A program made the position numbers and the translations under genes. A stretch of 64,000 nt of DNA from Edolisoma coerulescens (lineage: Eukaryota; Chordata; Aves; Passeriformes; Campephagidae). The stretch is from assembly GCA_013397115.1 (NCBI GenBank), contig VWZW01002568.1:2297341-2361340 (forward strand), written 5' to 3'. Shown in pieces: positions 1 to 11,545 of this stretch (its first letter is position 1; each line of letters opens with the position of its first letter). Under the pieces are notes generated by a model. That model was not told the origin of the DNA. It was given only the letters and a program-made list of their open reading frames with translations, and did no database searches.

Positions 1-2384
1 CTCCCTGCTTCTGCACACTCAGCAGGACTCATTTCCCTCCAGCTGCTCCCGAAATCCACCTCTTCCCCCTGATTTGCTGGACATTTCTTGTTTTCATGAG
101 TGGGGAAAGTACAAAGAGTGAACAGATAAAACCTTTGGTGTGCCCCTGGCACTTTCTATTTCTATTTCTATTTCTNCACATCATCCATTGAGGATCTAAA
201 CTGCCTGGAGGAACCCGTGTAAGTCCCCACAGGAAATACGAATTATCCCCTATAAATTGCCAGAACCCCATGTGAGATTTCACCTCTGAGATGCTTTTTC
301 TCGCTCTGCAACCGACAGAATGTTAAATCCAGCAAGGTAACAGGAGTTAGGGATAAAAATAGCCGCTGTTGTTATTCATGACAGCGCCCTTTAGCAACTG
401 CTGCGTGCCTGAATAATTCATCGGAGGAGGGCAGGCCGAGGAGGACAGAGGGATGGAGCGAGGTGGAGAAGGCTGGGAAGAAGGCAGACGCCTTCCCTGC
501 CTTTCGGGACTCCCCAGGATTGTGCCCAAGGTCTCCCTGGGTTCACCTCCCCGCCACATCCCAGAGGTTACGGGGTGAAGAGGCAGCACAAGCTCACAGG
601 GATATTTAGCACTTCCTATCCACTGAAAAAAAACAGGAATTAAGCACTTAGCACACAGAGGGCCAGGACTGCAGGGCTTGCAGAGAAACAGAAGGACCAG
701 GAGTGGATGCAGGAATAATTTCCATGGGTGAATTGCACACGAAGGGTGCTGGCCGGAGCACCCCAACAGCTCTCAGTGTGAATTTTCTCATCCCTTCCTC
801 ACACCTCTGTGTGTCAGCATCCACCTGTACACTTGGTTTCTGAGGTTTATGGGTACCCTGTGATCCTTCCATGATTCTGGGGTGTTGTGGGGTTTTGTTG
901 TTGTTGCTGTCATTTTTGTTGTTGTTTTTTGTTGGTTTTTTTCCTCTTAGTTCAACTGAAAGTCAATTTTCAAGCCACAGCTCAATTTTCAAGTTGCCAT
1001 CTATTTGCTTTCCTGGCTCATCCATGAAGAGCAGGGGAGAGGCTTGTGGCTCATTCACAGCTCCAAAAACGGGGGGAGAGTACCCCCAATTTGATGCAGT
1101 GTCACCTGATCATCAAGCAACACATTGCAGTGGAGGTTTCAAATATACTTGTAATAAAATAGAAGGATAATAACATGGAATACAATGTTTGGAATGAAAA
1201 AAAAAGTCACTTTTTAGAACTGAAATGGTGTGGAGAAATGAGATCACCTATGAGATGTTTTTATCAGAGTAAGTGTTGCGTTTTCCAAGGGATCAAAGGG
1301 ATTTATATTTACTGGGCTCTCCTGCAGCTGCAGTTGCAGGAGCTGAACCCTGAGCAGGCGGTGAATTCACTCTCACAAGCAGAGTGTTGTCCTGACTCTC
1401 ATCACTTCCACACATGTGAGAGACAAATAATTTAATGCAGAAGGAGTCCTTCTGAATCCTCTCTCCTGACCTTTTCCCTAACACAGGCTGGAGAATTTCA
1501 CCCCATCCCATCTGCACCCAGCTCAGGCATTTCTGACATAATTTTCTTGAAGTATTTGCTATTCCCACACACACCGGTATATCTTTAAACAGTTCTAGCT
1601 CCTGTTTTTTTCCTGGTTGTGGAGGAGAAAAACATGGAAAACTACTATCAGTGTGTATGAATGGAATTTCTTTACTTAAAGGCATGGGGAGCTGCTGGTA
1701 TCTCACCAGGAAAGCACAGGAAAGTGGGTAAGGAGTTACAGCTTTGACCTTCAGTGTGTTTGGATGGGCTGTAACCACCTTCCTGCTTCCCAGAGTAGGA
1801 GCCCAGAGCATATGGATTTGTTTTTCCTCTCAGATGCCTCCAGCACGGCCTTAGCACAGTGATGGGAACAGAAAATCTTGTTGTGGTCCTGCTCCTGATG
1901 CTACTCCAGATCCCGCGGGGATTCATCCTGTTTTCCTGCTGGGCAGGAGGAAAATACAGCAATTAATAGAAAACCAAAACAAACCCACACGGGCCGTGCC
2001 TGCGGGCATAAGGAAAACTGAATTCCAAATGAAACCAGAGGAGTGGCTGAATCAACAACAAAGCTCCGGAGAGCCTGGCTGTGGAGTGAGGCAACCCAAC
2101 CACATTTCCAGGGAAGTCCGGAGGGCCCAGACACAGAGCTGAGGTTTGGTGTTGCCATTTCGGTCTCCTCATCTGCTCTCATGACTTCTGGCTGTTACTA
2201 AAGACAGTGACAGCTGGTTCCTTTTTTTTTTTTTCTTCCCTATTCTCTCATTTTCTCCACCCTCAAGCCTGGAAATCACCCATCTGTATGCAAAACATCC
2301 CTGCCTCTTCCTCAGAATCTCCAGGAGCTGCCCTCAGCCCTGGGGCAGGATCCTCTGGTCAGTTCAGCAAGTGATGTCCAGCTT
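1..2384. other. Intergenic DNA, no gene recognised
   Basis: No open frame here resembles a known protein and no splice-linked coding block was found. There is a short TTTCTA hexamer run ending at the lone N at 176, and a TTG-rich tract near 890-950. Positions 350-420 contain TAAT and TTATTCATGA-like motifs and are not repetitive; they could be regulatory but nothing proves it. A T-run lies near 2222-2235. Confidence 0.5.
151..176. repeat. TTTCTA hexanucleotide microsatellite ending in an N
   Basis: Three to four copies of a TTTCTA-type unit, followed by one ambiguous base at 176. The N sits at the repeat edge, so the copy number may not be resolved. Confidence 0.7.
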
Positions 2385-2970
2385 CAGAATCACAGAACCA
2401 CGGAACTGTTTGGGCTGGAAGGGACCTTAAAGCTCATCCAGTCCTACCCCCTGCCATGGGCAGGGACACCTTTCCCTATCCCAGGTTGCTCCAAGTCCTG
2501 TCCAACCTGGCCCTGGACAATTCCAGGGAAGTGTATATCACCCTCATTATATAGAATTTATTCCAAGTATCTCATTTAACCCTGCCCTTTTTCACCCATT
2601 CCCCCTGTGTCCTGTCCCTCCAGCCCTTGTCCCAAGTCCCTCTCCAGCTCTCCTGGAGCCTCTTTAGGCCCTGAAAGGGGCTCTGAGCTCTCCCTGGAGC
2701 CTTCTCTTCTCCAGGTGAACACCCCCAGCTCTCCCAGCCTGGCTCCAGAGCAGAGGGGCTCCAAGCCTTGGAGCATCTCCGTGGCCTCCTCTGGACTTGC
2801 TTCAGCAGCTCCAAGTCCTTCTGCTGGAGCCCAGGGCTGGAGCAGCTCTGCAGGTGGGGTCTCACCTGAGGGGGGCAGAGGGGCAGAATCCCCCCCTCCC
2901 CTGCTGCCCACGCTGGGGGATCAGCCCAGGAGATGGGGGGTTTCAGGGATAGGTCATGTCCAGCTCTCAC
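2385..2970 (-). repeat. CR1 LINE fragment (3' end, minus orientation)
   Basis: The plus strand reads the reverse complement of a CR1 3' end: it opens with the inverted tail (CAGAATCACAGAACC), then the 'ggctggaagggacctt' block, then the 'cctgccatgggcagggacacc' block. After a diverged stretch at 2520-2580 it continues with the more 5' part (ctccagctctcctggagcc and onward). The open frames across it are chance frames inside the repeat. Confidence 0.88.
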
Positions 2971-4317
2971 CCACCAGCACCCCAAATCCTTGTCCCAAGG
3001 ATCCATTCCCTGCCCTGTTGGGAAGCTGGGAAGCTGCAGCACTCCGTGTAAGGCACATTGGTAACCGCTGTCAGACTGTCACAATGGGCCGTCACTGCTG
3101 CGGGCAAACCACGAGGAGGCAGGAAAGTCCTGACCCCAAATTGCCACACAGTCCTTGTGCAACACGTGGGGAACAGCTGATGGTGCCAAAATTAACTGTA
3201 TCAAGTGCTTCCTTCTGATTGCAGAGGCTGAACTTGGCAACCCAGGGCTTTTGTGGGGTTTTTTCGGGTTTTTTTGAATTATTAGTTAAAGAAAGCCTTT
3301 GTATTCCAATGTGTTCTTAGTGTTCTACTTCTGCATCTGCAGAATTTTTATTTAAAACTTGCCAAACCATGAGCATCAATCCTTGCCTAGTGCGAAGGAG
3401 TTCCATATGGGCACCAACAGGGCAAAAAAATTTTCTCTTTTACCCAAGTACAGTAACAACATGTCAATATTCTTTATTACAGGCAAATACAGGGAAAAGG
3501 GGAACTCGTCCTACTTCCTGGAGCACATTTGATGCTTGGAATACCTCAGCTGTCTTTGGTGCAAAGCTGCTACGTTGCTCCTCAGCAGCACAGTGAGGAC
3601 ATGGAGTGTTTGGATGTTTCTTGGTGGAGGGAGAACCTGATCCACAAAAGAAGCTCCTTTTTTTTGAGTAATAACTCAAAGCACCTAAAAATAACAGAAC
3701 AGCCTTTTGCGGGTCCCTTCCAACCCAAACCACTCTACGATGCACACTTGGGTGGGGATTTAAAGCATTCAGGACCTGTTTGATGGCACAAAGCGTGTTT
3801 GAATCCTATCAGATGACTGCAGAGGGTAGGGAGAGCCCAGCCTGGTACAACCCAGTCTTAACTCTGGGACTAATCTCCTGGGCAAACACAACCACACCTG
3901 GGGTTTGACTCGAAGGGAACTGGGTGATTCATTTCAGGGTTTAAAATGTCAGTGGGAGGGAGTAACAGGGACTGCAGCACAGCAGGGAAAATCTGAGGTG
4001 AACTACAGAGCGTGGCTTGGTACCACTCACCTGAGAGCCAGGGATCAAAGAGATCTCACTGCACAGCATCCGCCAGGCTTGGGGTGCAAAACAGGCTGTC
4101 AGCACCCACCCAGGAGAGCAGTTATCCCACACAGAGCTGCCCTTTGCCCTTCCCAAGACTGCCCTGGGGCATATCTTGAAGTTAAATGAGGGAAAACCTT
4201 TACTGGAGCAAAACAGAGCTGCAGGTGGCCAGGCAGCTTTGCAGTGTCCACGTTGCAGCAGGGATGTCACCCCCCACCATCCCCATCTGCCTGGGTTGTA
4301 TTTTATGTACCTCTATC
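2971..4317. other. Intergenic DNA between CR1 fragments
   Basis: No recognisable gene. T-rich tracts lie near 3255-3275. Several 60-110 codon open frames exist on both strands but show no family resemblance, no splice context and no biased codon use. Confidence 0.45.
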
Positions 4318-4605
4318 AGCCATTCCCCCTTGTCCTGTCCCTCCATCCCTTGTCCCCAGTCCCTCTCCAGCTCTCCTGGAGCACTGGAAGGGGCTCTGAG
4401 GCCTCCCTGGATCCTTCTCTTCTCCAGGGGAACACCCCCAGCTCTCCCAGCCTGGCTCCAGAGCAGAGGGGCTCCAGCCCTCAGAGCATCTCTGTGGCCT
4501 CCTCTGGACTCACTCCAGCAGCTCCACATCCCTCTGATGTTCTGGAGGCAGCTCTGCAGGTGGGGTCTCACCAGAATGAAGAAGAGGGGCAGAATCCCCT
4601 CCCAA
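4318..4605 (-). repeat. CR1 LINE fragment (minus)
   Basis: This repeats the internal CR1 segment seen at 2590-2890 (inverted 'ccttgtcctgtccctcca...' through 'gcagctctgcaggtggggtctcacc'). The 3' tail is missing, so it is truncated on the left. Confidence 0.85.
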
Positions 4606-5422
4606 TTTAAGGACTGGAGGAGGATGACGGTGCAGCATTCCGAGTCTTTCAGGAGAGGTCTCAGAGGGACAGAAAGTGAGTGCAAGATGTCACTGAGGGG
4701 GATGGGAGCTCATCCACATCCCTGGGTGCGATGACAGGGAAATATTGAAATATCCCCTCCCACCTTCTTCACCCTGGATGTTTTCCCTCACTTTGGGGGC
4801 ACTGGCTCTCCCACGAGCTGTGAGATTTGTGCTGGGATGTGCTGAACCTTCACCCAGGCTGCAGAGATCAGAGCCACAAAGTCGAATTCCTGGGCTGCTT
4901 CTCTGTGGATCCTCTCCCTGTAGAACAAGCAGTGCTTCTGTTTCCCTCGTAAACCCATCAAAAACCAGCAGTTCTGGCAGGCTGGAGCAGCCAAACCTGC
5001 ATGAACCAGCTGAGGCAGAGCCTGGAGAGGGCGAACGGGTACTCTGTACTCATAAATTAACCTGCTCCTGGGGTCACGGTGACTCTACAGCTGAACCCAC
5101 CACTGTGGCTTTGGCACAGCTCACTCCAGGATGCATCAGTCTCTCCCAGACATTTCCCAGGCATAGCTCAGGGGCCCAGAGGCCACTCCTGTAAGGCCAT
5201 TTGGGTGCAAATGCCTGTTTTCTGGTGCTGGTAGTTGGCTCAAGGCCTTTAGCCTGGAAATCCTGGGGAAATCATCTGCTCCTCCACACTTGCATGTCCA
5301 CAGCACCAAAATCATGGGGTTCCCCCCACTCCATGGAAGTCATTTGGGCCATTCCCCCTGCTCATGCCCAGGTTGCCCAGGTCTATGTCCAGATGGATTC
5401 TAAATATCTCCAAGGATGGTGN

Positions 5423-5610
5423 GAGAGCGGTGAGTGCGGGACGGGAGAGCGGACATTGAGTGCGGGAGCTGAGTGCGGGAGGTGAGTGTGGACACTGAGT
5501 GCGGGAGATGGAGAGCAGGCGCTGAGTGCGGGCACCGAGAGTGGACACTGCGGGCGGTGAGTGCCAAGGGTGAGTGCAGACGGTGAGTGCGGGCGATCCC
5601 CTCCCCACGG
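5423..5610. repeat. Degenerate GAGTGCGGG-type minisatellite
   Basis: About 15 imperfect units built on (t)GAGTGCGGG with short variable linkers (…acggtgagtgcggg…, …gctgagtgcggg…). The last few units (5543-5610) recur at 6824-6891 immediately right of the sequence gap, so the gap itself probably holds more of this array. Confidence 0.8.
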
Positions 5611-5740
5611 TCCCCTCCTGTTCCCCCGGGACACCCCGCCGAGGCTCCCCAGCGAGCCCCGCGTGCGCTCCGGCGGCCCCGCGCGGGTACCGCCGCTGCT
5701 GCATCCCCGCCGCGCCGGGCGCATCCTTCCCCGCGGGGGC
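5543..5740. repeat. 198-base GC-rich duplicate, copy 1
   Basis: Identical to 6824-7021 except for one base (C at 5720 against A at 7001). It contains the end of the minisatellite and a CpG-dense segment rich in CCGCCG, CGCGCGGG and GCCGCGCC motifs. It lies inside a split CR1 copy. Confidence 0.95.
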
Positions 5741-5837
5741 AGCCACCCTCCCAGTAGAAAAGCACTTCCTGGTGTTCAGAGGAACCTCCTGTACTTCAGT
5801 GGGTGCCCGTGGCCCCTGGTCCTGTGTTTTTTACTTT

Positions 5838-6010
5838 AAACGTAAAATCTCCATCTTGAGAGTGATCTCCATCCTTGGAGACCTTCAGAACCCATCTGGA
5901 CACAGCCCTGGCCAACTGGCTCTGGTTGGCCCTGCTTTAGCAGGGGGCTGAACCAGATCACCTCCAGAGATCCATTCGCATCCCCAGACACCTTGCAGTG
6001 ATTCATAAAT
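5838..6010 (+). repeat. CR1 LINE 3' fragment (plus), head to head with its neighbour
   Basis: It reads in CR1 sense: 'gatctccatccttggagacct', 'acccatctggacacagccctggcc', 'agcagggggctgaaccagatcacctcc'. The segment to its left (5745-5835) is CR1 in the opposite orientation, so the two form an inverted pair. Confidence 0.8.
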
Positions 6011-6455
6011 CCTGTGAGGAGCAGCTGAGGGAGCTGGGAAAGGGCTGGAGCAGCAGGAGGGGCTGAGGGAGCTGGGAAAGGGGCTCAGCCTGGAGAAAAG
6101 GAGGCTCAGGGGGGACCTTGTGGCTCTGCACAACTCCCTGACAGGAGGGGGCAGCTGGGGGGGTCGGGCTCTGCTCCCAGGGAACAGGGACAGGAGGAGA
6201 GGACAGAACCTCAAGCTGTGGCCAGGGGAGGTTCAGGTTGGATATCAGGAGGAATTTCTCCACGGAAAGGGTGCTCAGACATTGGAAGGGGCTGCCCAGG
6301 AGGTGGTGGAGTCCCCAACCCTGGAGGTGTCCAAGGAAGGCCTGGACGTGGCACTCAGTGCTCTGGGCTGGGTGACAAGGTGGGGACTGGTCACAGGTTG
6401 GACTCGATGACCTTGGCGATCTCTCCCAACCTAAACGATTCTGTGATTCTGTGAC
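6011..6455 (+). repeat. CR1 LINE 3' end (plus) with terminal octamer tail
   Basis: Sense CR1 from 'gaggagcagctgagggagctgg' through 'ctcaggggggacc', 'gaatttctccac', 'ggtggtggagtcccc' and 'tggactcgatgacctt', ending in the tandem tail ATTCTGTG-ATTCTGTG at about 6438-6454. An internal duplication of the 'gctgagggagctgggaaagggg' block occurs near 6025-6080. Confidence 0.9.
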
Positions 6456-6606
6456 TTTACACCCCACTCCCGGTGTGTCACTGAGCTCCCCTCTGCACGC
6501 ACCGCTGGGGTGGCGGGATCTGGGCGGTGCCGCGGGTTTGAGCTGCGCTTTGTCCGCCCCGGGCCGGGCCGGGCCGGGCTGGGCTGGGCCGGGGCAGGGC
6601 GGGGCG

Positions 6607-6823
6607 NNNNNNNNNNNNNNNNNNNNNNNNNNNNNNNNNNNNNNNNNNNNNNNNNNNNNNNNNNNNNNNNNNNNNNNNNNNNNNNNNNNNNNNNNNNNNN
6701 NNNNNNNNNNNNNNNNNNNNNNNNNNNNNNNNNNNNNNNNNNNNNNNNNNNNNNNNNNNNNNNNNNNNNNNNNNNNNNNNNNNNNNNNNNNNNNNNNNNN
6801 NNNNNNNNNNNNNNNNNNNNNNN
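6607..6823. other. Assembly gap (217 N)
   Basis: A run of N bounded by G-rich sequence on the left and by the GAGTGCGGG-type minisatellite on the right. The right edge coincides exactly with the start of the 198-base duplicate. Confidence 1.
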
Positions 6824-7021
6824 GGACACTGCGGGCGGTGAGTGCCAAGGGTGAGTGCAGACGGTGAGTGCGGGCGATCCCCTCCCCACGGTCCCCTCCT
6901 GTTCCCCCGGGACACCCCGCCGAGGCTCCCCAGCGAGCCCCGCGTGCGCTCCGGCGGCCCCGCGCGGGTACCGCCGCTGCTGCATCCCCGCCGCGCCGGG
7001 AGCATCCTTCCCCGCGGGGGC
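6824..7021. repeat. 198-base GC-rich duplicate, copy 2
   Basis: Matches 5543-5740 with a single mismatch. After 7021 the sequence continues as ordinary CpG-island DNA, whereas copy 1 continues into CR1. Copy 2 therefore looks like the native location. Confidence 0.95.
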
Positions 7022-7924
7022 TGCGGGACGCAGGGGTGGGTGCCGGGGGTGGTCGGTGTGCGGTGCCTGGTGCTTGCAGACACCCCCGGGGTGCGGGGGG
7101 ATGCGGGATCTTTTCCTCTGTGCCACGCACAATTGTGATTCAAGCCGGGGTTGGTCCAGGGGTCAGGTGGGTGCTGGGGAAGAGCTTAAGGAGGGGAGGG
7201 ATGCGCAGGGAGACGCGGATTTTGCCTTGAATTCCCCCGTTAGCGGTATCTCAAGGGCTTCCTGAAGGAGAGAGGTGGGCAGTGGTTTTCCTCCGTGTTT
7301 GTTTGAAGTGGCTGTGGGCGGATTTTCCTTGAATGACTTTGATACCCGGAGAGCTCTGGAGGCCACGGGAGGGAGATGCATAGTTCAGCCGTGAGCTGGG
7401 AGAAGCAGCTCCCGGTGTTTGCCTTGGAGCTGCCGCCTGCTCCTTGCGCAGACACGAGCTGGGGCGCGTCTCCAAAGGGTCACCGAAGGGTTGTTCCCTG
7501 CTGATCTTCTCCAGGACACTTCGGGGTCATGTTCCCCCTGTATCCCATCTGGATTTTTTCCTTGCTGAAAACACCACAAGCATCTCACTTTTTTTTTTGG
7601 GTGGGGGGAGGGGGAGGGAAATATTGTGGACAGTCTGAAAGTGTTCTGGTTTTCTTCAAGACAAATATATAGATAGATAAGTTTGGGTAAACATTTCACA
7701 GTTGTTTGTTTGGTGTCACACCAGTTCCTCTCTGCCATGAGCAGGGCTGGGTATGGAGCATCCCGGTAGCTGTGCCAAGGTGGCTTTGACTGGAGCACAC
7801 AGGTTTTTACTGGGATGGAGAGGTGCACTTGTTGTGGGATGCTGGGATGCTGTGGGATTGTGGGTTCAGAGCTGGGAAATTATTTAGGTATCGCTAGATG
7901 GAGGATTTTTGGGTGGAATGGGGC

Positions 7925-8031
7925 TTGAAGCAACCTGGTCTAGTGGAAGGTGTCCCTGCCCATGGCAGAGGGGTTGGAACGAAATGAGCTTTAAGGTCCT
8001 TTCCAACCCAAAACATTTTAGGATTCTAGGA
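7925..8031 (+). repeat. CR1 LINE 3' tail (plus)
   Basis: Sense CR1 tail: 'ttgaagcaacctgg', 'gtgtccctgcccatggcag', 'tttaaggtcctttccaaccc', ending in ATTTTAGGATTCTAGGA. Confidence 0.85.
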
Positions 8032-8739
8032 TGGCTTGCTGGGGATTAGGATGAGGAGGAGTGTGATGCAGCAGTCGTTGAAAAAGAGCAAAGTCATGAA
8101 AAGATCATGAAAAAGGATTAATCCAGTGGGTCTGAAGTCTGGTTTTGCCCTCTGCCAGGGCAGGGAGAGGACAGCCAGCCATGAATTCTGAATTCTAGCA
8201 GCAGACTGTGCTCCTGCCTTGGGGTGCTGTGAGGACATGTGCTGCAAACAATTCCTAGAAACCCACTCGGGGCTCATCAGGCCAAACCACGCAGTTGCAC
8301 ATTTCCTCCCGCGCAGCCAGGGAAGGTGTGGGTTAACAGCCCTGCACCCTGCAGGATTTTCTGTTTCCTGGGCATTAATTGCTTTTATTTGTTTACGCTG
8401 AAGCTGCAGCCTGTGGCCGAGCAGAGGGCTGTGTCCCCGTGGGTGCAGGGAGCGATGGCAGGGAGGGATGGCCGTGCCAGCGAGGCTGGGGACAAGGGAG
8501 GTGCCACCGCCAGGTCACGTGCGTGAGCTCGCAGCTACTTGCACGTCTTGAGTCAGGCACCAGCTTAATTTTTTATCTGCCAGTTTACGGGGTAACCCTT
8601 GTTCCTGGGGTCAGACCAGTGGCCCTTTAATTGCATAAACAATTAATCAGTAATAAATTCCAGAAGAATAAATACCCAGGGAAGCTGCTGGAGGCTGCAG
8701 CTGTACAGATGTGGCCATACCTTATGAGTTCCATCCTTC

Positions 8740-8875
8740 ACAGAATCATGGAATGGTTTGGGTTGGAAGGGACAACCTCCCCAGTTCCAACCTCCTGCCA
8801 TGGGCAGGGACACCTTCCACTATCCCAGGTTGCTCCAAGCCCCATCCAGCCTGGCCTTGAACACTTCCAGGTAGT
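8740..8875 (-). repeat. CR1 LINE 3' end (minus)
   Basis: Begins with the inverted tail CAGAATCATGGAATGGTTTG, then 'ggttggaagggaca' and 'cctgccatgggcagggacacc', and stops after 'gaacacttccagg'. Confidence 0.9.
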
Positions 8876-11363
8876 AAGGGGAAGCTTGCTCCCACCTCCT
8901 TCCCACCCTCCAAGCCCCACCAGATCCTTGGGATTGAGTAGGGCTGTAAGCATGTGGATGCAGCACAGCCTGCATCCCTTTTGTGGGGGGAATCTGCCAT
9001 CTGGCTCTTGCTCAGGGCTTTGTCGCCCCCAGGAAGGGCATCACTTCCATAACTGCAAACCTAGAGCCTGGCTGGGAGAGGCCATGGCGTTAAATAGGAC
9101 AAGGTCCCAGATGGGGACAAAGACTTTTAGTGCAGGGGAGAGGAGAGCTCACAGCTCCACGGGGTTGGCACAGGGCTGCAGTCTCTCCCTGGCAGCCTCC
9201 TCTCTGCCCGCAGCAGCCGCAGGGCTCTGCATGATTTATATACATTTTTTTCAAGTGACCGAAGCTCTAAAATCCGCAGCCTTAAAAAAAAAAAAGTAAT
9301 GTTTTTGTGCAAGAGGCTTTTGTGGACGATAGCAAAGCTGAGCGGCCTCAGCCCAGAGGTTCTTTTGGGGACAATTTGAGCCCCCAAACAGCACACGGAC
9401 AGTTTGGTTTGGTCGTTCTGCCCGCAGGCAGATGGTTCCAGGGTTGTCCCATCAGCAGATGGGTCTGAGCAGGGAGGGATTTGCTGCCTTGTCGAGGTCT
9501 CCCTGTGCTAGCAGGAGTTCCCAGTTCCAGCAGCTCTGCACTGAAGGAAGCTTAGTGCTGAAGCAAATTTAGGAGGTGAAAGTGGGATGCAGCTGTGACA
9601 AATCCAGGCTCCTTTTTCATTCAGTACAGGGGGAAAACCCCCAGGCACTTCACTGGCACAATTCCAGTTTCTGGAAACGGTCAGTCCCAATCCATCAGTG
9701 ATCCCTGCGTGGCTGAATACAGCAGGCAGGGACTGGTGGGGGTGGCAGGACCAAAACCATGCCCAGGAGTGTGCTGACACTTCAGCAACCTGATGGTCAT
9801 AGTTTGGGACTGTGTCCTGGTCTGGTTTGATTCCTGGTGTGCTCATCCAGGGACCTCACAGCCACCTGAAATCCAGCCCCAAAGCATCGGGTGCTGTGTT
9901 GGTTGTGTGTCGGAAAACAAAGTGGTGAGCGGATCAGGAAAGCACAAACTGCAAAGGATTAGTGAGATCAGGAAGAAAAGCTGCAGAATATTACCTCGCC
10001 CTTGAGCAATTTTTGATACAGGGGGAGTGGATTTGCCAGAGGAGGGAGTTCTCAGCCAGGGTCTGTGAGTAGAATTAGTGAATATTAACTGGTGCTGCAG
10101 GTGGGCTTCTTTTTGTTTTTCAGGGATTATCGGCTGTGTTTTCAGCAGCATCGCCGAGCTTTAACCTGGGTTAGGCCTGAGGAAACTGCAGCTGTGCTAT
10201 CACAGCAAACCAGAAATGTGCCATTCCCTAACATGGCTCAGGAGATAGCACAGTCCAGGAGTTGTTCCTGGCTCACAGTTTGTGTTTGGCCACCCATTTG
10301 AGGGGTGCAACAGCACAGGAATGGCCAAGCCAGCCCAGCTGATCTCTGAGCACCTGATGTTGTGAAAATCAACCCCCCCTGCACGTGATGCTTGGACTCT
10401 CACAATAAATCCACCATCCAACCTTGGGTTTCCTAACGTCGGGGTTCCATTGCCCTGCTTTGCTCCCCCAAACACCGCAGGGCCTCGGGGGTGCCCCCCT
10501 TGTTGGGCTGTTTTGCTGCAGGGACGTGGCGTTTGCCAGCAGCTTTGTTTTGCTCCGTGCCCTCCGAGCACAGCGTTCCCTGCGCCGGCTCCGCTGCTCT
10601 CATCCCCTGGCCCCGTCCCAAAGCTCGGGCAACGCTGAGCCCATGTCAAGAGGCACTTGCTGCTCAGCACGGCTGAGCTGGCTGCTGGCCCAGCTCGCTT
10701 CCAGGCCAGGAATTGCAGGGGAGCTGACACTGCCATGGCTTCTGTGGGGGATCCTGCCACCTCCCGCCGGCTTTTGTGGCTCGTCTCCCAGCATCACGGG
10801 ACGTTCGTTTCCTGAGGGATAGAAGCTTGGACAAACCCTGCTTGGGCTGCACGCTGTGTGTGTGTGTATAGAGAGAGGGAGAATTTGAGCAATCTTCTTT
10901 TATTTGAAATTTTCCCCGAGGTTATTTTGACCTTTTTTCTTAACAGATCAGGTTGTTTTAAGTCGTGCCCTTCAGTAAATCACATGGCATCACCTTTTAC
11001 CTTCCAGAGCATCCCAGCCTGTGCCGGTCCCTGTTGGAGGAGTGATGGGAATTGGACTGGTGTAGATCTAACAGGGTACCTAAGTGCCTTGAAGGAAATA
11101 AAATCTTCTGTGCAATGCACTGTTGAGTAGCCCCAGCACTGCCCAGTGCATTAGGAGCACAATACCTCATTTCCATCAGGCAGGTGAGGACCGATATCCC
11201 CATTTCATAGATGGGGAGGGGTAAGCCCAGTTTACAGAAGCCCCAAGCACCTGGCCCCTCTCTAGTGGTGGGGATTTCCACTTCTTTGATGCTGGAGTGT
11301 AGATCAGTCCTTCACACCCTGCTGCCTGCCCTGGCAGGGATGGTCCCTGGCACAAACCATCAA

Positions 11364-11545
11364 ATCATGGAATCACAGAGTGGTTTGGGTTGGGAGGGAC
11401 ATTAAAGCTTATCCAGTTCCACCCCCCTGCCATGGGCAGGGACACCTTCCCCTGTCCCAGGTTGCTTCAAGCCCTGTCCAACCTGGCCTTGAACTCTTCC
11501 AGGGATGGGGCAGCCACAGCTTCTCTGGGCACCCTGTGCCAGTTG
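11364..11545 (-). repeat. CR1 LINE 3' end (minus)
   Basis: Inverted tail ATCATGGAATCACAGAGTGG followed by the standard inverted CR1 blocks to 'cttctctgggcaccctgtgcc'. Confidence 0.9.

Larger units (their letters stand above)
5350..5835 (-). repeat. CR1 LINE fragment (minus), interrupted by GC-rich DNA at about 5422-5744
   Basis: The left part (5350-5420) ends in 'ctccaaggatgg'. The right part resumes near 5745 with 'ccaccctcccagtag'. The same CR1 sequence is uninterrupted at 21491-21660 in this window; compared with it, about 39 bases are missing at the join and about 320 GC-rich bases stand in their place. A single N at 5422 marks the left junction. This could be a true insertion, but an assembly or gap-filling error is more likely. 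Confidence 0.8.
6500..7120. promoter_or_regulatory. PAQR8: CpG island, candidate PAQR8 promoter and non-coding first exon
   Basis: This tract is dense in CpG and G/C runs (GGGCCGGGCC-type repeats just before the gap, CGCCGCGCCGGG just after it), in contrast to the AT-richer DNA on both sides. It is the only strong CpG island between the left edge and the PAQR8 coding exon, and it lies on the correct side of it. PAQR8 genes typically have one or more non-coding 5' exons joined to a single coding exon, and the coding exon here does start with a splice acceptor. The exact start site and donor cannot be assigned because 217 bases are missing and GT sites are many. Confidence 0.5.

Noticed and set aside
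2572..3218. Overlapping frames of 110-200 codons on both strands
   Set aside because: They lie in a CR1 3' fragment that occurs many times in the window, and do not match the CR1 ORF2 protein.
6003..7130. Long frames across the first gap
   Set aside because: They run through 217 Ns and through CR1 and minisatellite sequence, so their openness is meaningless.
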